DNA of 64,000 nucleotides from Craterostigma plantagineum (Eukaryota; Streptophyta; Magnoliopsida; Lamiales; Linderniaceae). Within the stretch, counting starts at the first letter, position 1, and each line of letters opens with the position of its first letter. Shown piece after piece: positions 1-11,280 of the stretch. Location: NCBI GenBank assembly GCA_027422505.1, contig JAPQWV010000006.1:9910501-9974500 (forward strand), written 5' to 3'. A program made the position numbers and the translations under genes. The notes below the pieces were generated by a model, which saw only the letters and a program-made list of their open reading frames with translations, was not told where the DNA came from and did no database searches.

Positions 1-428
1 CTAACCTTGTGTGAAATAGGAATGTGAGAAAAGAAATAGTGTGCAGTGGTATGTGAGATATTGGGATTGGGGTTGAGTGCACACTTACAGACATGTATTT
101 TATTCACCTATTGGGCAAATAGCTCAGTGTTTTCGTGTTGTAGGTACTGAGTCTGACGCTGATACGCGTCATGACTGTGGCGGCTGGTGGCGGTGCTCCA
201 CAGACTTTTGAGGGCGGGGCGCTACATGGATGAAGACTTGTGGAGCGACGTTATGGTTTTTGTTCTTTTGACATTTTGGGCTTTGGCCCGTGTATAGTGA
301 TGACGATGTAGATGGATTTTCATAGTAATGTATATTATTTAGGAAAAAGTTTTAATTAGATGGGCCTTCCGCGGCTTACGTTGCGGAAATCCGCCACTAA
401 TCATAATTAGAAAATGAGGGTCGCTGCA
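1..428 (+). mobile_element. 3' part of a Ty3/gypsy-type long LTR
   Basis: This stretch aligns by eye with the last ~400 bases of the solo LTR at 12323..15080. Shared landmarks in the same order are a 'gggcaaat..ctcag' segment, a 'ttgtaggta' segment, the 'tgactgtggcggctg' region, 'acttttgagggcgg', and a final 'gggtcg' block just before the end. The likely LTR end is the CA at 427..428. The start lies outside the window, so it cannot be told whether this is a solo LTR or part of a full element. No coding capacity is seen. Confidence 0.7.
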
Positions 429-440
429 GTTACTGTGTGG

Positions 441-708
441 AGGGGTGGCAAAATCCCACGGTGAACCATCATCCCCTTCGAGACCCGAGGCTATTGGGAT
501 GGGGAATCCCCAGCCAAAATGAGGATGGGGAGTTGACGGTGATTCCCCGTTGGTAAATGAGCGGGGACGGGATCCCCGAACGTTGATTACCCATCGCAGA
601 ACCAATTCATCATAAGCGGTGAATTAGTGGGGATGGTATTAAGAACGGGAATTTGGTATGGGGACGACATGTTCATTACCAGTCCCAAACCCGCCCATTG
701 TCATCCCT
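441..708. mobile_element. Short non-autonomous hAT-like element (G/C-rich MITE)
   Basis: The segment begins AGGGGTGGCAAA and its opposite end reads AGGGATGACAATGGG on the other strand, giving imperfect terminal inverted repeats of the form AGGGRTGRCAA. The interior is rich in GGGGA/TCCCC blocks. The flanking 8-mers (ctgtgtgg and aaatgtgg) agree at only 5 of 8 positions, so the duplication is weak. It is a non-coding internal-deletion type element. Similar G/C-rich blocks recur at 19068 and 19386. Confidence 0.5.
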
Positions 709-1083
709 AAATGTGGTGCCGAACAATAATAAAATAGATAGATATTTGAGAAAATATTACTACTAAAATTTCAAGTCATCAATTAATGAGTTATGTTTTT
801 AGTAAATAAGATAAAATAATATTGAAAAGTTAAAATATTAAATTTTTATAAGTTACGTATATAACTACAATTAAATAAATGCAAGGAATGATGGGTGCTG
901 AAATCAATGTACAAATATAGAATAAATTAATCAATTCATACGAATAAAAATTGTTACCGGCTAATAGATTCCAATGTACTAAGAAAACAAAATTGATAAG
1001 AGAAAAAAATAGATTTACTAACTTCAAGGAAATTATTTCATTTATTAAGGGGGTATAAATAGCATTTTTCATTTAAAGTGGGT
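709..1083. other. AT-rich spacer, nothing recognised
   Basis: AT-rich sequence between two hAT-type insertions. The 80-codon minus-strand open frame here has no recognisable motif and is treated as chance. Confidence 0.5.
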
Positions 1084-1291
1084 CTCGGTAGCAATGTTTT
1101 AAAACGCGCATCGCGCATAGTGTCGCGTTTTAGTTCCGATGTAGCGTAGCGTAAGTAGCGTAGCACATTGCGTGAGTATTTCGAGAAAACCATTTATAAT
1201 TAAAAAAAATAATATACAACTACAAAATCAAGCAAACATAATCAAAGTGGTCTCCAATCATGAAATTAGGCTTTTAAGTCTAGGACAACCT

Positions 1292-1820
1292 TTATATACT
1301 CTGCAATGCCCTCAACCATTGGTAACCAGTGAGGATCGTTGACGACATTGAAAGAAAGTCCAGCCGAGTACATGAAACGAGCCACCCTGCGATCAATATC
1401 TTTTTCAATTCCTTTTTGTATGTGGAATTAAGAGTTGTTTGCCTCGGTTCAGAGCTAACGAACATATCCATTGTGCCGACGCCTTTAGAATGACTTTTGC
1501 TAATTCCTTGTGAAACCCCGTCCCCATCAGAAGAAGAAAGTCTAGTGCCACTTGGACCCTCACCGATATCGTGGAGCAATTCATTACTCTTGCTTTTGAG
1601 AGTCTTATAAGTTTGTAGACTCACTAATTTCCCTCCTCACATCATCTGGAACTTTGTCACAAGGTGCAACACCTTTGCGGGATTGAGCTAAATGTTCTTT
1701 AAGACGGGAAATGCCCCCATTAGATTTATGGTGACAAAATCTACATTTGATAGTTTTCTCCCCGTCTACTTTAAATCCATATTTCCACCCGATATCCTTC
1801 TTGCTATTTGTTGACATTTT
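1292..1820 (-). pseudogene. hAT transposase N-terminal fragment (BED zinc finger)
   Basis: The minus strand encodes a start MSTNSKKDIGWKYG followed by a Cys-x2-Cys...His-x5-type finger with the words 'CRFCH' and 'GGISRLKEHLAQ'. This is the usual BED finger that opens plant hAT transposases; the finger binds transposon ends. Further downstream on the same strand, across frame changes, comes a linker rich in Ser/Gly. Then follows a motif resembling 'ARFMYSAGLSFNVVNDPHW', which in intact family members lies soon after the finger. The catalytic RNase H-like core and the C-terminal dimerisation domain are absent. Frameshifts plus missing domains make this a dead remnant. Confidence 0.75.
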
Positions 1821-2017
1821 AACTGCAAATAAAAAAGCTGAGATTAATGGACGCGTGAACAAAAGCATTGAAATAAAAACAAGATGAAACCAAAAGAGCA
1901 ACAACATCGAAAGAAAAAAAAATATATAAAGTTGATTTCTAATGCCCAACAGCTAATTATAGAGCAAGCAAAAAATCAATTCAATTAAAGGAAAAAACAA
2001 ATAACAAGAGTCCAAAA

Positions 2018-2421
2018 TAGGGCTGAAAACGAGCCGAGCTGCTCGCGAACGCTCGCGAGCAGCTTGGTCAAAGCTCGGCTCGAGCTCGGTCAACGTCGAG
2101 CTCGAGCCGAGCTCGAGCCTCGACCTTTCACAATCGAGCCGAGCTCGAGCTTTTTGTATGTGGGCTCGATAGCTCGTCGAGCTTATCGAGCCCAATTTTT
2201 TTTTAAGTTATATATATATGTTTTATTATTATTGTTATTATAATTAAATATAATATATTATATTTTTTATGACGAACCGAGCTTTTCGAGCCGATGGTTT
2301 ATCGAGCCGAGCTCGAGCCTCGCCTTTTCGAGCTCGATCGAGCTCGAGCCCACTTATACATAGTCTAGCCGAGCTCGAGTCGGGCCATGCTCGGGCTCGG
2401 CTCGGCTCGTTTTCAGCCCTA
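2018..2421. mobile_element. 404-bp hAT-type MITE with perfect 8-bp TSD
   Basis: Terminal inverted repeats TAGGGCTGAAAACGAGCCGA at the left and its near-perfect complement ending CTCGTTTTCAGCCCTA at the right are flanked by a perfect 8-bp duplication, GTCCAAAA (2010..2017 and 2422..2429). The arms are packed with GAGCTCG/CTCGAGC motifs, and the centre is AT-rich. It is non-coding and sits inside the 1092..2873 hAT remnant, so it inserted later. Confidence 0.92.
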
Positions 2422-2881
2422 GTCCAAAATGCAAATTGAAGCTCAACGAAACCACGCATAGAGCCATGTCACAAAAAGAGTCCAAAATCCATTTATTTCC
2501 CGAGCACCTCAACGAACCACGCATAAAGCCATACAATATTAACAAAATCGAAAACATAATTGAGCTTACTGAGTGAGATGAGATTGGAAGCTAGCAAACC
2601 AAGAAGACGACTGAAAGGGTAACGAAACCTAGATGCAATTGTGCTTTAAATGAGCTATTTACGTATTACACCCCAGACTTTCAGTAAATGATCAAACGGT
2701 ACGAATAGCGTCGGTATTTTACCTAAACGCGTAAAACGCGCGCTATATGAGTAATATAGCGTGCCACGTCACATAAAGCGTAGGCATTTCAGGAAAAACG
2801 CAAAATACTATAAGCTACAACGCGTTTTGGGGTGAAAAAAACAAAAGCGCGCTCGGCACTTTTTAAAACACTGGTCAGTAG

Positions 2882-3535
2882 TAGCACCTTTTTTTTTTTG
2901 TCTACACTTTTTTTCTGTTAATGAGGTATCCTTACTCCAAAGTCCCAAGAAAGGCATTAATTTCAACTCTTATGTTAATTCTACCAGGAAATAGAAGTTG
3001 ACCAAATCTCTGCCTATAGGCACTGTATAAGCGTACCCATTTACACCATTGATTTCACTTTTGAGCATGTCACCCAAGCTTGCCTTGGTGAGTTCCCGTC
3101 TTCTCTTTTCTCTAAAAAAGATCCGTCACATCCTATACTTTTAAATGTAGTTTTGTTGTGGTGTTAACACATGTCCCACAATAATAATTACAATAAGAAT
3201 AAATATAATATTAAAAAAAGTACCCATTTGTTAGCTTACTAATTAAAATACCCATTTATCTTAGCTTAATTGTTAAATAAACAAACTACTATAAATAGTT
3301 AATATTTTATATATAATTAACTCCGTGCATGTGCATGTAGTTACTAGTTCCATCAAAATAAATGTATAGATAAGGTAAACAATCCTTGTGAAATCCATGG
3401 GACACAGCATATTTTCACGGTTTCACCAGCAAGAAATGTTTGGAAAGAGATCTCTTACCTTAAGCTAACAAAATGAGTCAGAGACATACATGTAACTTCG
3501 TCATCAATAGGACAATGAACTCTTGTCCCCTTACA

Positions 3536-3589
<54 letters not shown>

Positions 3590-3741
3590 TATACACTCAT
3601 AACATTAATGCATTACCTGTACAATGCGCACAGGAAAATCAATTATAATTGTAAAATTGATCCATGAGTGTCTTCAAGCAATTCTGTTTTTCTTCTCCTT
3701 GCAGTTTTGAGGCCCTTTATTAGTTTAGCTGTGTAAAGATT
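2882..3741. other. Intergenic region downstream of the DUF1336 gene
   Basis: AT-rich, with no gene recognised apart from the microsatellite at 3537..3589. The part next to 3741 probably includes the 3' UTR of the minus-strand gene that ends at 3742. Confidence 0.5.
3537..3589. repeat. (TCA)n microsatellite
   Basis: About 53 bases of uninterrupted TCA/CAT trinucleotide repeat, seen directly. It lies roughly 150 bp beyond the stop codon of the DUF1336 gene, possibly within or just past its 3' UTR. Confidence 0.97.
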
Positions 3742-6360
3742 TCAAAAGCCAAGTTGGCAATAGTTTGCATAGTCGATCTCCTTCAATCTTAAACAGCACA
3801 GTATGCACTCTGGTAAATCTTCGGCTTTATTTCCCTGCATTATATAACATAAACAAACACCATTTGGAACCTCTTAAGATGTTTCGATTTCTGCTCAAGA
3901 CAAGATTTATCAATAGATCTTACCTGAATTGTCAGACCAAAATCAAAGATGCAGTGCTTAATTCTGTCGTGAAAAGACTCAAAGCCTTTTCGAGCAATGT
4001 AACTGAATCTGTGTATGTCCAAATCGATTTCAAAGTAGTTTTCTCCCTGCAGGAAAAAAAGGGCGTTTTCCAACATTACCAACCGAAAAAATTCAAGAAT
4101 CCTTTAGTGTTCTTGCAAGAATAACAAAAATACCAGGTAAAACTCATGTTGTGGGCGTGTAAGAACAGGTTTCTCGTTATAAGCTTGCATGAGTTTCCTC
4201 TCGGCCGAGCTTAACTGAAGATCCTCAACGTTTGCCACTCGGGCCAAAATCTTTAATCTTTCTCTGATGGGTGCGTTTGTATCCTTTGGGAAAGCTTTCA
4301 TCTTCTCTACCTCATTAGCGATTACTTTCTGCAGCAATCAAAACCATATAATTTAATACGCAGAAGGTTACTTGAAACTTTTTGCCACAATTACTTGCTT
4401 TTACCTTGATATTCTCACGAAAATGAATTGGTAGGTTATTCGAATAATTTTCCGAGAGCCTGAAGTAGAATACATAACTCACGCCGGCTCCATCATAGTC
4501 GTTTTGGAATATAGCAGCGGGATATAGTGGAATCTGTTAAGATAATACAAATTACAAGGGAATATATTTTAGCCAGAAAATATTATGTGCAAAGCCCAGT
4601 TCATTTAATTGAGATCACTCATATTGTCAGCTGTTTTAGTGTTAACAAAGATATTTCTATTACAGGACATTTGTGATGTTACTATATTGAGCATGACGAG
4701 GAGAATCAAATCTTGAACACATCGTTAACACAAAATAGTTGTCTTTGAGTTTATTAGCAACTTATTCAAATTAAATTGGAAAAAGACAACTCAAAATGTA
4801 AGATAGTCGATCTGTGCTCGTAGATTACCTGGAGATTTACCACAAGAAGAGAAGGGATTTCTCCATAAGAGCCAATTGAAGGCAGTTCCACGAACCGAGC
4901 TATATGATCAATCTTGCGAGGTGATAAGAACACATCTACTCCAAAGGGGACATAAGCAGCATTGTCTGAAGCAAATTCTTTCTTCTTATCTCTGCCAATA
5001 CAACAAAAAATCGAAATCAATATCCGAGTCTTTTCACTACGTTGAACGAAATTAATCAGCTCCCAATATTAGTAAAATCAAATGCTTTACTTGTGAAAAT
5101 TTTGTCCGCGGACTTTGAAGGTGTTTGGCTCGATCGGTGACCAAGATTCTGGCACAATCTTCTCCAATGGGGAACACCTAATCTGAGAGCCTGCTATTGG
5201 TCTATGGATCACAGGCTTCGATAATGCTGAGACATTAACAAACCGCGTGTCATAAAATATTACAGCAGAAGACTGTTTCAACCATAAGAGTTACTTAGCT
5301 GCAAATGTTAGAGGCTAACAATGGTTAAAGAATAGAAACATCGTTCTTATAACATTTGGAATTAGAAACAAAAAGCCACTAACGTACCTATTGAAGTATT
5401 CTCCTGAGGTTCTTTCCATTTAAACGAAGGAGTGATAGAGAGTCTTTTCTTAAAGCTGGGACCACCTAAACCACTCGGTTTTTTCTTACCATCTATGGAC
5501 TCATCACAAGCAAGACATGGGAGCAAAGAATTAGAAAGGAAACTGCAGTTGTGCAATGCAGATTCTTCTTCGTCTTTTTCAGCTGTCTCGTGAGTTTTCT
5601 GCTCATTTTCTGGGTCCTCAAAGCTCGATCGAAACTCGTTATTAGAATTAACTGCGAGATTCGAGAATCTTGGCGTGACACCGGTCGATATAGATCCAGC
5701 TTGCGATATATCTGGTAAAACAGTAATTTCGAGATATTAGCGCTTTTTTTCTTCGAATGGAAATGATAAAATTGTTATTAGCAGCTTTAAACTAACCGTC
5801 TTGGACGCTATAAAATTCGTCTTCACCATCAGAACTAATCACCGAATCTGGGTCGTGCCAACACTCGTTATTACCTGCTCAAATTCATACAAAAAATTGC
5901 AAAGCTTTTATCACCTCAAAAACAAGCTCCAATACTATAATCAAGCTGCATTTACCTTTTGTATTATAGTAAATCAATCTATACAAACCTCATCAATCAA
6001 AAATAACGAAAGCAACAAGAACAGCGCTGCATAAATCCACCCTAACAGCACATATAAATCGATAAACAGAAAAGGAAAATCAACCAAAATAAAATTGCAA
6101 GCTTTGAGCTGATCCAGGAAGAATTCCAAACAAAAATCACACAACCCACAATTCAAACAAAATAATAGAAAAAAACAAAAACAAAAACCTTGAAAAGCGG
6201 GATTATTGTAAGAAATCTCCGATGGTTCGGCCCTCTTTTTATTTGAAGATCGATGGGCGCTCGTTACTCGCCTGGCTCTCCTCTTCCTCCGCCGTTTCTG
6301 CAAGTTTAATTTGCCCTTCACACCAACGCATCCTTGCGGCTTCGATCCACAAACACCCAT
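3742..6360 (-). CDS. DUF1336 / EDR2 C-terminal-like protein (CW14-type), 9 exons
   Basis: Nine exons read cleanly on the minus strand, all with GT/AG introns and phases that join without a stop: 6360..6189, 5874..5797, 5711..5388, 5226..5091, 4991..4829, 4533..4405, 4328..4134, 4046..3924 and 3834..3742. The product is 470 residues plus stop TGA. The N-terminus [13 protein letters not shown] has Gly2 and nearby Cys, fitting N-myristoylation and palmitoylation, followed by a basic [10 protein letters not shown] stretch. The middle holds an acidic low-complexity region and an 'LLPCLAC' motif. The last ~270 residues form the DUF1336/EDR2-C domain, with the words 'RPIAGSQI', 'SWSPIEP', 'FKVRG', '[22 protein letters not shown]', 'ERLKILARV' and 'RPQHEFYL'. 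EDR2-family proteins are linked to lipid or membrane association and to defence and cell-death control; the role of this short START-less class is not established. The start was chosen as the only upstream Met with the conserved MGxCxSxP motif. Confidence 0.93.
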
Positions 6361-7289
6361 CTTTCTTTTTTTTTTTCAGATTCTATAAATCAGATCTTCG
6401 TCTCAAGGGAGACGAGTAGAAGCTGAAAATTGGGGGAATCAGTCAATCAATCAATGAATTCACTCGTCTCCTCGATCCATCTAAAACATGGGTAGTTGTA
6501 CGTAAGTAGTAATGTCACACCAGCATTCAATATCAAACCGAACAAAGAAAGGTGCGAGAGCTTAACTTCATTGAATAGAAATAAAGATAAAAAAGAAATT
6601 GAAGTATTTATTTACAAAAGATTTGGCTTCGGTCAATGAAATGTGGGATATGTTGACCTGCAATGATATAATGGCGTAAAGCTTTTTCCACCCAGATTAA
6701 TATTTTATTTTATTATATTCTCCTCGCACTAAAGTCTAAAACAATATATGATAGCATAGCATCACCGGGTTATACACGCCGACTAATAAATTTAAATATA
6801 AGCTAATCGAGATAATATCCCCACTTAAATCTTGTTTCAGATTTGCCTGCTTACGGAATTTATGATTTGCGTATAAGCTTCACTTATTAAATTTGAAATT
6901 AAAATCGTATTCTCCCTGATGTCACTTTACCACTTTATTTTTGTTTTTTGATGAAAGTCCTTTTACTGTTTATAAAACAATATCTTGGATAATTCCAATT
7001 TTAACCCTAATAATAAAGAAAAATAATTAGAGTAAATGAGAAAATAATTAATTAAGTGTACAAAGATATTTCTTTTTATTTCTTGATATGCGTACAATTA
7101 TTATTTTAAGGGGATTTTAGTAGAAAATACCTCATGAGGAATTTAACTTAAGAATCAGTCCCTACTGGTTTAATTTTAGAAATAGGTACTGACATTAGAC
7201 AGAAAAACAGTTTTAACTCCCTGACATGTAAGTTACTATAATACCCCTTAGCTCTAAATTGAAGAGAGAGAACAAAACACCACGGTTCA
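6361..7289. promoter_or_regulatory. Upstream region of the DUF1336 gene
   Basis: The first ~120 bases beyond the start codon contain a pyrimidine/purine-rich leader that is a plausible 5' UTR. The rest is AT-rich non-coding sequence that should hold the promoter. I could not place a TATA box with confidence, and no other gene was recognised. Confidence 0.4.
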
Positions 7290-7842
7290 GTTCAACTCAC
7301 AGTTTTCTCCGATCGCCGCATGCCTCTTGTCATCCAAAAACAAGAACGAAGACTCACCAACCTCAACGGTTCTTGTGCCGCCTTCTTCCAATCAATGGCA
7401 TTCTCTTTCAATTCTCTTATCATCTCTTCAACTTCATCTCTCTTCACATCGTTATCAATTATCTCCATCCCAATTCCCCTTTCGACGCAGCTATATACAT
7501 AAAATTCGTCTGCTTTGCTCGGCGAAGAACGGCCAGCAAATAACTGAAACTCCGCCGACGATGCTCTCAAGCGTCGAATTCCACCCACTATGAGTCAGAA
7601 ACCCTCCAATCGCCGAATGCTTGAGCACCCGTTCTTGGTCGCACCAATCGACCATCAAGCTTCGATCTTTGGTCTCGGCCACAAAATCCGCCGGCAACAT
7701 AGCTTTCTCTCCGGCGACTAAATCGAATGACCCATAAAAATGGCTTCTTGCTATTAGCGAGTCTCCAAGCAAATTTCTTCATCTGAGGGGCAGACATAAC
7801 AGTGATGCTCCCAAAGTTAACGTAGACAACTGATCTGGGCTC
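7290..7842 (-). pseudogene. UDP-glycosyltransferase pseudogene (UGT85-like C-terminal half)
   Basis: Read on the minus strand from ~7842, the sequence gives the family signature '[16 protein letters not shown]', then '[17 protein letters not shown]'. After a frame change it continues into a near-complete PSPG box: '[20 protein letters not shown]', then 'GWNSTLES' and 'CWPFFAEQ'. After another frame change come 'GIGMEI.NDVKRDEVEEMIREL' and a tail resembling the family C-terminus. The PSPG box binds the UDP-sugar donor; the His/Trp/Asn/Glu pattern is largely present, but Cys in the usual 'HCGWNS' is Ser. The acceptor-binding N-terminal half, a start codon and about nine residues after 'REL' are missing, and there are at least two frameshifts. 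It is a decayed fragment of a UGT85-type glucosyltransferase for small molecules. Confidence 0.88.
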
Positions 7843-8519
7843 TCCTTTTTCTTTTCCTTTTTAGTCGTCGTGGCCATGGATTAGTTGCTGGATTGCATCT
7901 CGATTATCATCTTCCGTATAGAGTAAAAGATATAAGTCTTTTTTTAATTCCTTTTATTTCTTAATCGTGAGTCTCTGATTGGGTTTCAGTTATGCTCAGT
8001 CATTCGAGTTCAGCTGTAGTGTTCCTGTAGAGTAAATCTCGATTGAAACTTAAGATTTAGCAAAGAGTATAATAGACACACACACTCCTTTCATGTTCTC
8101 CTACATTTCGTGTGAGATTCCATATGGGGCAAAGTTGAGTTCGCGATTATGCAGGCTGGTCTAAATGGTCATTTCATTTGGCAGTTGCAAATCAGCCAGC
8201 AGATAAATCATGACGATGATGCCCCAAGACCAATTTCATATTTGCTACTAAGACACAGTCAGTTCAGAATTGCATGTCTTATAGCAATAGCAAACACCCA
8301 TCTACGTGCAACCCCGACGACGATACGTGCAACGCCGACTACGACTTTGATGCATTTGTAGGCTTCCATGGAGTCACTTGAAGCATTACCATATGTCAAT
8401 GATGCCCAAATATTATGTTTGTTGGAGATTAATGAAACGCCAACTAACAAGACCCATCTAAACTTGTAATAGTTATGTTTGTTATTGCATATTGAATGAT
8501 GTAAGTATTTTTGCATAAA
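7843..8519. other. Intergenic region, nothing firmly recognised
   Basis: No gene or element was recognised. Short open frames on both strands at 8149..8516 have no family motif. Confidence 0.45.
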
Positions 8520-11260
8520 TATCGGTACTTCCTTCCAAAAATTAAGTACTTTTCTCTCGATTTTGGGTATTTACCTTGAAAATTCAAGTACTTGATATGA
8601 TTTTGGGGTGAAGTTGGGAACAAGCTCTTTTAATTATGATGGTGGCGATCAATGTCATATCATGTGTGATTTATGATGTAAATGGTTTAAGATCATGCTT
8701 GGTAAGGATATTGATCATCAACAACACAAAAAGAACGTTTCTTGCTACTTTAGCTTTTAACCAAGACAAGTACTTGAATTCAATGGTAAAATACCTAAAT
8801 CGGGACAATAAATACCTCAATTCGGGACAAAAATACCTACATTTACGCGAAAAATACTTATTTATTGGGATGAGACATCTACGAATAAAATGGTTGATTT
8901 TAATAAAAGATGATGCTTGGTAAGGATATTGATCATCAACAACACAAAAAGAAGGTTTCTTGCTACTTTAGCTTTTAACCAAGACAAGTACTTGAATTCA
9001 ATGGTAAAATACCTAAATCGGGACAATAAATACCTCAATTCGGGACAAAAATACCTACATTTACGCGAAAAATACTTATTTATTGGGACGAGACATCTAC
9101 GAATAAAATGGTTGATTTTAATAAAAGATGATGCTTGGTAAGGATATTGATCATCAACAACACAAAAAGAAGGTTTCTTACTACTTTAGCTTTTAACCAA
9201 GACAAGTACTTGAATTCAATGGTAAAATACCTAAATCGGGACAAGAAATACCTCAATTCGGGACAAAAATACCTATATTTACGCGAAAAATACTTATTTA
9301 TTGGGACAAGACATCTACGAATAAAATGGTTGAGTTAGTAAAAGATCATGTTTGGTAAGGATATTGATCATCAACAACACAAAAAGAAGGTTTCTTGCTA
9401 CTTTAGCTTTTAACCAAGACAAGTACTTGAATTCAATGGTAAAATACCTCAAATCGGGACAAAAATACCTATATTTACGAGAAAAATACTTATTTATTGG
9501 GACGAGATATCTACGAATAAATGGCTGATTTTAGTAAAAGATGATGCTTGGTAAGGATATTGATCATCAACAACACAAAAAGAAGGTTTCTTGCTACTTT
9601 AGCTTTTAACCAAGACAAGTACTTGAATTCAATGGTAAAATACCTAAATCGGACAATAAATACCTCAATTCGGGACAAAAATACCTATATTTACGCGAAA
9701 AATACTTATTTATTGGGACGAGACATCTACGAATAAAATGGTTGAGTTTAGTAAAAGATCATGCTTGGTAAGGATATTGATCATCAACAACACAAAAAGA
9801 AGGTTTCTTGCTACTTTAGCTTTTAACCAAGACAAGTACTTGAATTCAATGGTATATACCTCAAATCGGGACAAAAATACCTATATTTACGCGAAAAATA
9901 CTTATTTATTGGGACGAGATATCTACGAATAAAATGGTTGATTTTAGTAATAGATCATGCTTGGTAAGGATATTGATCATCAACAACACAAAAAGAAGGT
10001 TTCTTGCTACTTTAGCTTTTAACCAAGACAAGTACTTGAATTCAATGGTAAAATACCTAAATCGGGACAATAAATACCTCAATTCGGGACAAAAATACCT
10101 ATATTTACGCGAAAAATACTTATTTATTGGGACGAGACATCTACGAATAAAATGGTTGATTTTAGTAAAAGATCATACTTGTTAAGGATATTGATCATCA
10201 ACAACACATAAAGAAGGTTTCTTGCTAGTTTTGCTTTTAACCAAGGCAAGTAATTGAATTCAATGGTAAAATACCTAAATCGGGACAAATACTGATTGAT
10301 TTTCATAAGAGATCCAACATGGTAAGGATATTGATCATCACTGACATAAAAAGAAGGTTTCTCGCAACTTTAGCTTTTAACTGAGACAAATACTTGAATT
10401 CAATGTCAAAAATACTTGAAGTTGGGACGAGACATCTACGAGTAAAATGGTTGATTTTCATAAAAGATCTTGTTCGGTAAGGAAATGGATCATCTCCAAA
10501 CAAAAAAGAAGCTTTGCCTCCGCTTTCTATTTTAACCGAGTCAAGTACTTGGATTCAGGGTTAAAATACCTAAATCGAGACGCAAAATACCTAATTTCTG
10601 GCCAAACGTACCCACATTCATTCAAGAAATACTTGTAAGTTGGGACGAGAGATCTACGAATAAAATATCAGTATTTGTGCCTCAAATTGAGAATTTTGTC
10701 TCGGTTTAGGTATTTTATGTTTGAATTCAAGCTTCATTTTGTTGAATGTGAAGATGCGGGAAGACGTTTCTTTTATGTTGGTGATGATAAATGTTCGTAC
10801 CATTTTAAGATGTTAGATGAAAATCTGCGATATTATACTTCGGTGGCACACTCACGTTTTTAGTATTATATGTGTAAACATTAGTATTTTATGCCACAAA
10901 TTGAGTGTTTTTTTGTCTTGATTTAGGTATTTTACGCTTGCATTCAAGTACTTGACTTAGTTGGAAGTAAATATGCGGAAAACATTTCGCTCGTATTTTA
11001 TGCATCTATTTCGGTATTTTTGGTTTAAGTATTTTTCGTCACGTATAATACTAGTATGTCTTTTTTATGACATTTAAATGCATTCACCATAAAAGATTTA
11101 TTAATAAAGCATTCCTTTTTATCAAAATACTCCTTCCAACTACCTGTACTTTTTGCGTCAAGATTGGTATTAATTGCTCAAATTAAGTACTTTTGCTTTC
11201 ATTTTAAGTATTTAATCTACAATTTCAAGTATTTTGTGTCATGTTTTGCAGAAATTACGA
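8520..11260. repeat. 21-bp-period repeat field, with inverted flanks
   Basis: Across almost 2.7 kb the sequence repeats with a 21-bp step built round TACTT/TACCT (or AAGTA on the other strand). The central part (8692..10660) runs in one orientation and contains the 218-bp higher-order array. The left flank (8520..8615) and right flank (about 10660..11260) carry the reverse complement: 'GGTATTTACCTTG..AATTCAAGTACTTG' at the left mirrors 'CAAGTACTTGAATTC..GGTAAAATACC' in the centre. No termini with target duplications were found, so the element class is unknown. The long open frames through the array have a repetitive product and no start or codon bias that would mark a gene. Confidence 0.85.
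8692..10480 (+). repeat. Tandem array of ten 218-bp (or 196-bp) units
   Basis: The marker GGTAAGGATATTGATCATC or a close variant recurs at 8701, 8919, 9137, 9354, 9550, 9767, 9963, 10181, 10321 and 10476. The spacings are 218, 218, 217, 196, 217, 196, 218, 140 and 155. Each full unit contains five consecutive 21-bp sub-repeats opening with TACTT or TACCT. The 196-bp units lack exactly one sub-repeat (217 minus 21). The last two intervals are shorter and more diverged. Internal units differ at only a few positions, which suggests recent expansion or homogenisation. Confidence 0.95.
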
Positions 11261-11280
11261 AAAATAATTATAATACTTAC

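Larger units (their letters stand above)
1092..2873 (-). mobile_element. hAT-superfamily transposon remnant with a nested MITE
   Basis: The terminal repeats are CAATGTTTTAAAA at the left and CAGTGTTTTAAAA on the opposite strand at the right. They are flanked by 8-bp repeats ctcggtag (1084..1091) and gtcagtag (2874..2881), which match at 6 of 8 positions. An 8-bp duplication and this terminus are hAT hallmarks. The interior carries minus-strand fragments of a BED-finger hAT transposase (see 1292..1820). After removing the nested 404-bp MITE and its duplication the element is about 1.37 kb, so most of the transposase is missing. Confidence 0.8.

Noticed and set aside
2018..2459. Arg/Ala/Glu-rich frames in the GAGCTCG-rich block
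   Set aside because: They are translations of the arms of the 404-bp MITE.
8636..10185. Series of open frames giving near-identical 60..95-residue peptides
   Set aside because: They are translations of the 218-bp tandem array; the unit length is not a multiple of three and no domain or gene structure supports them.
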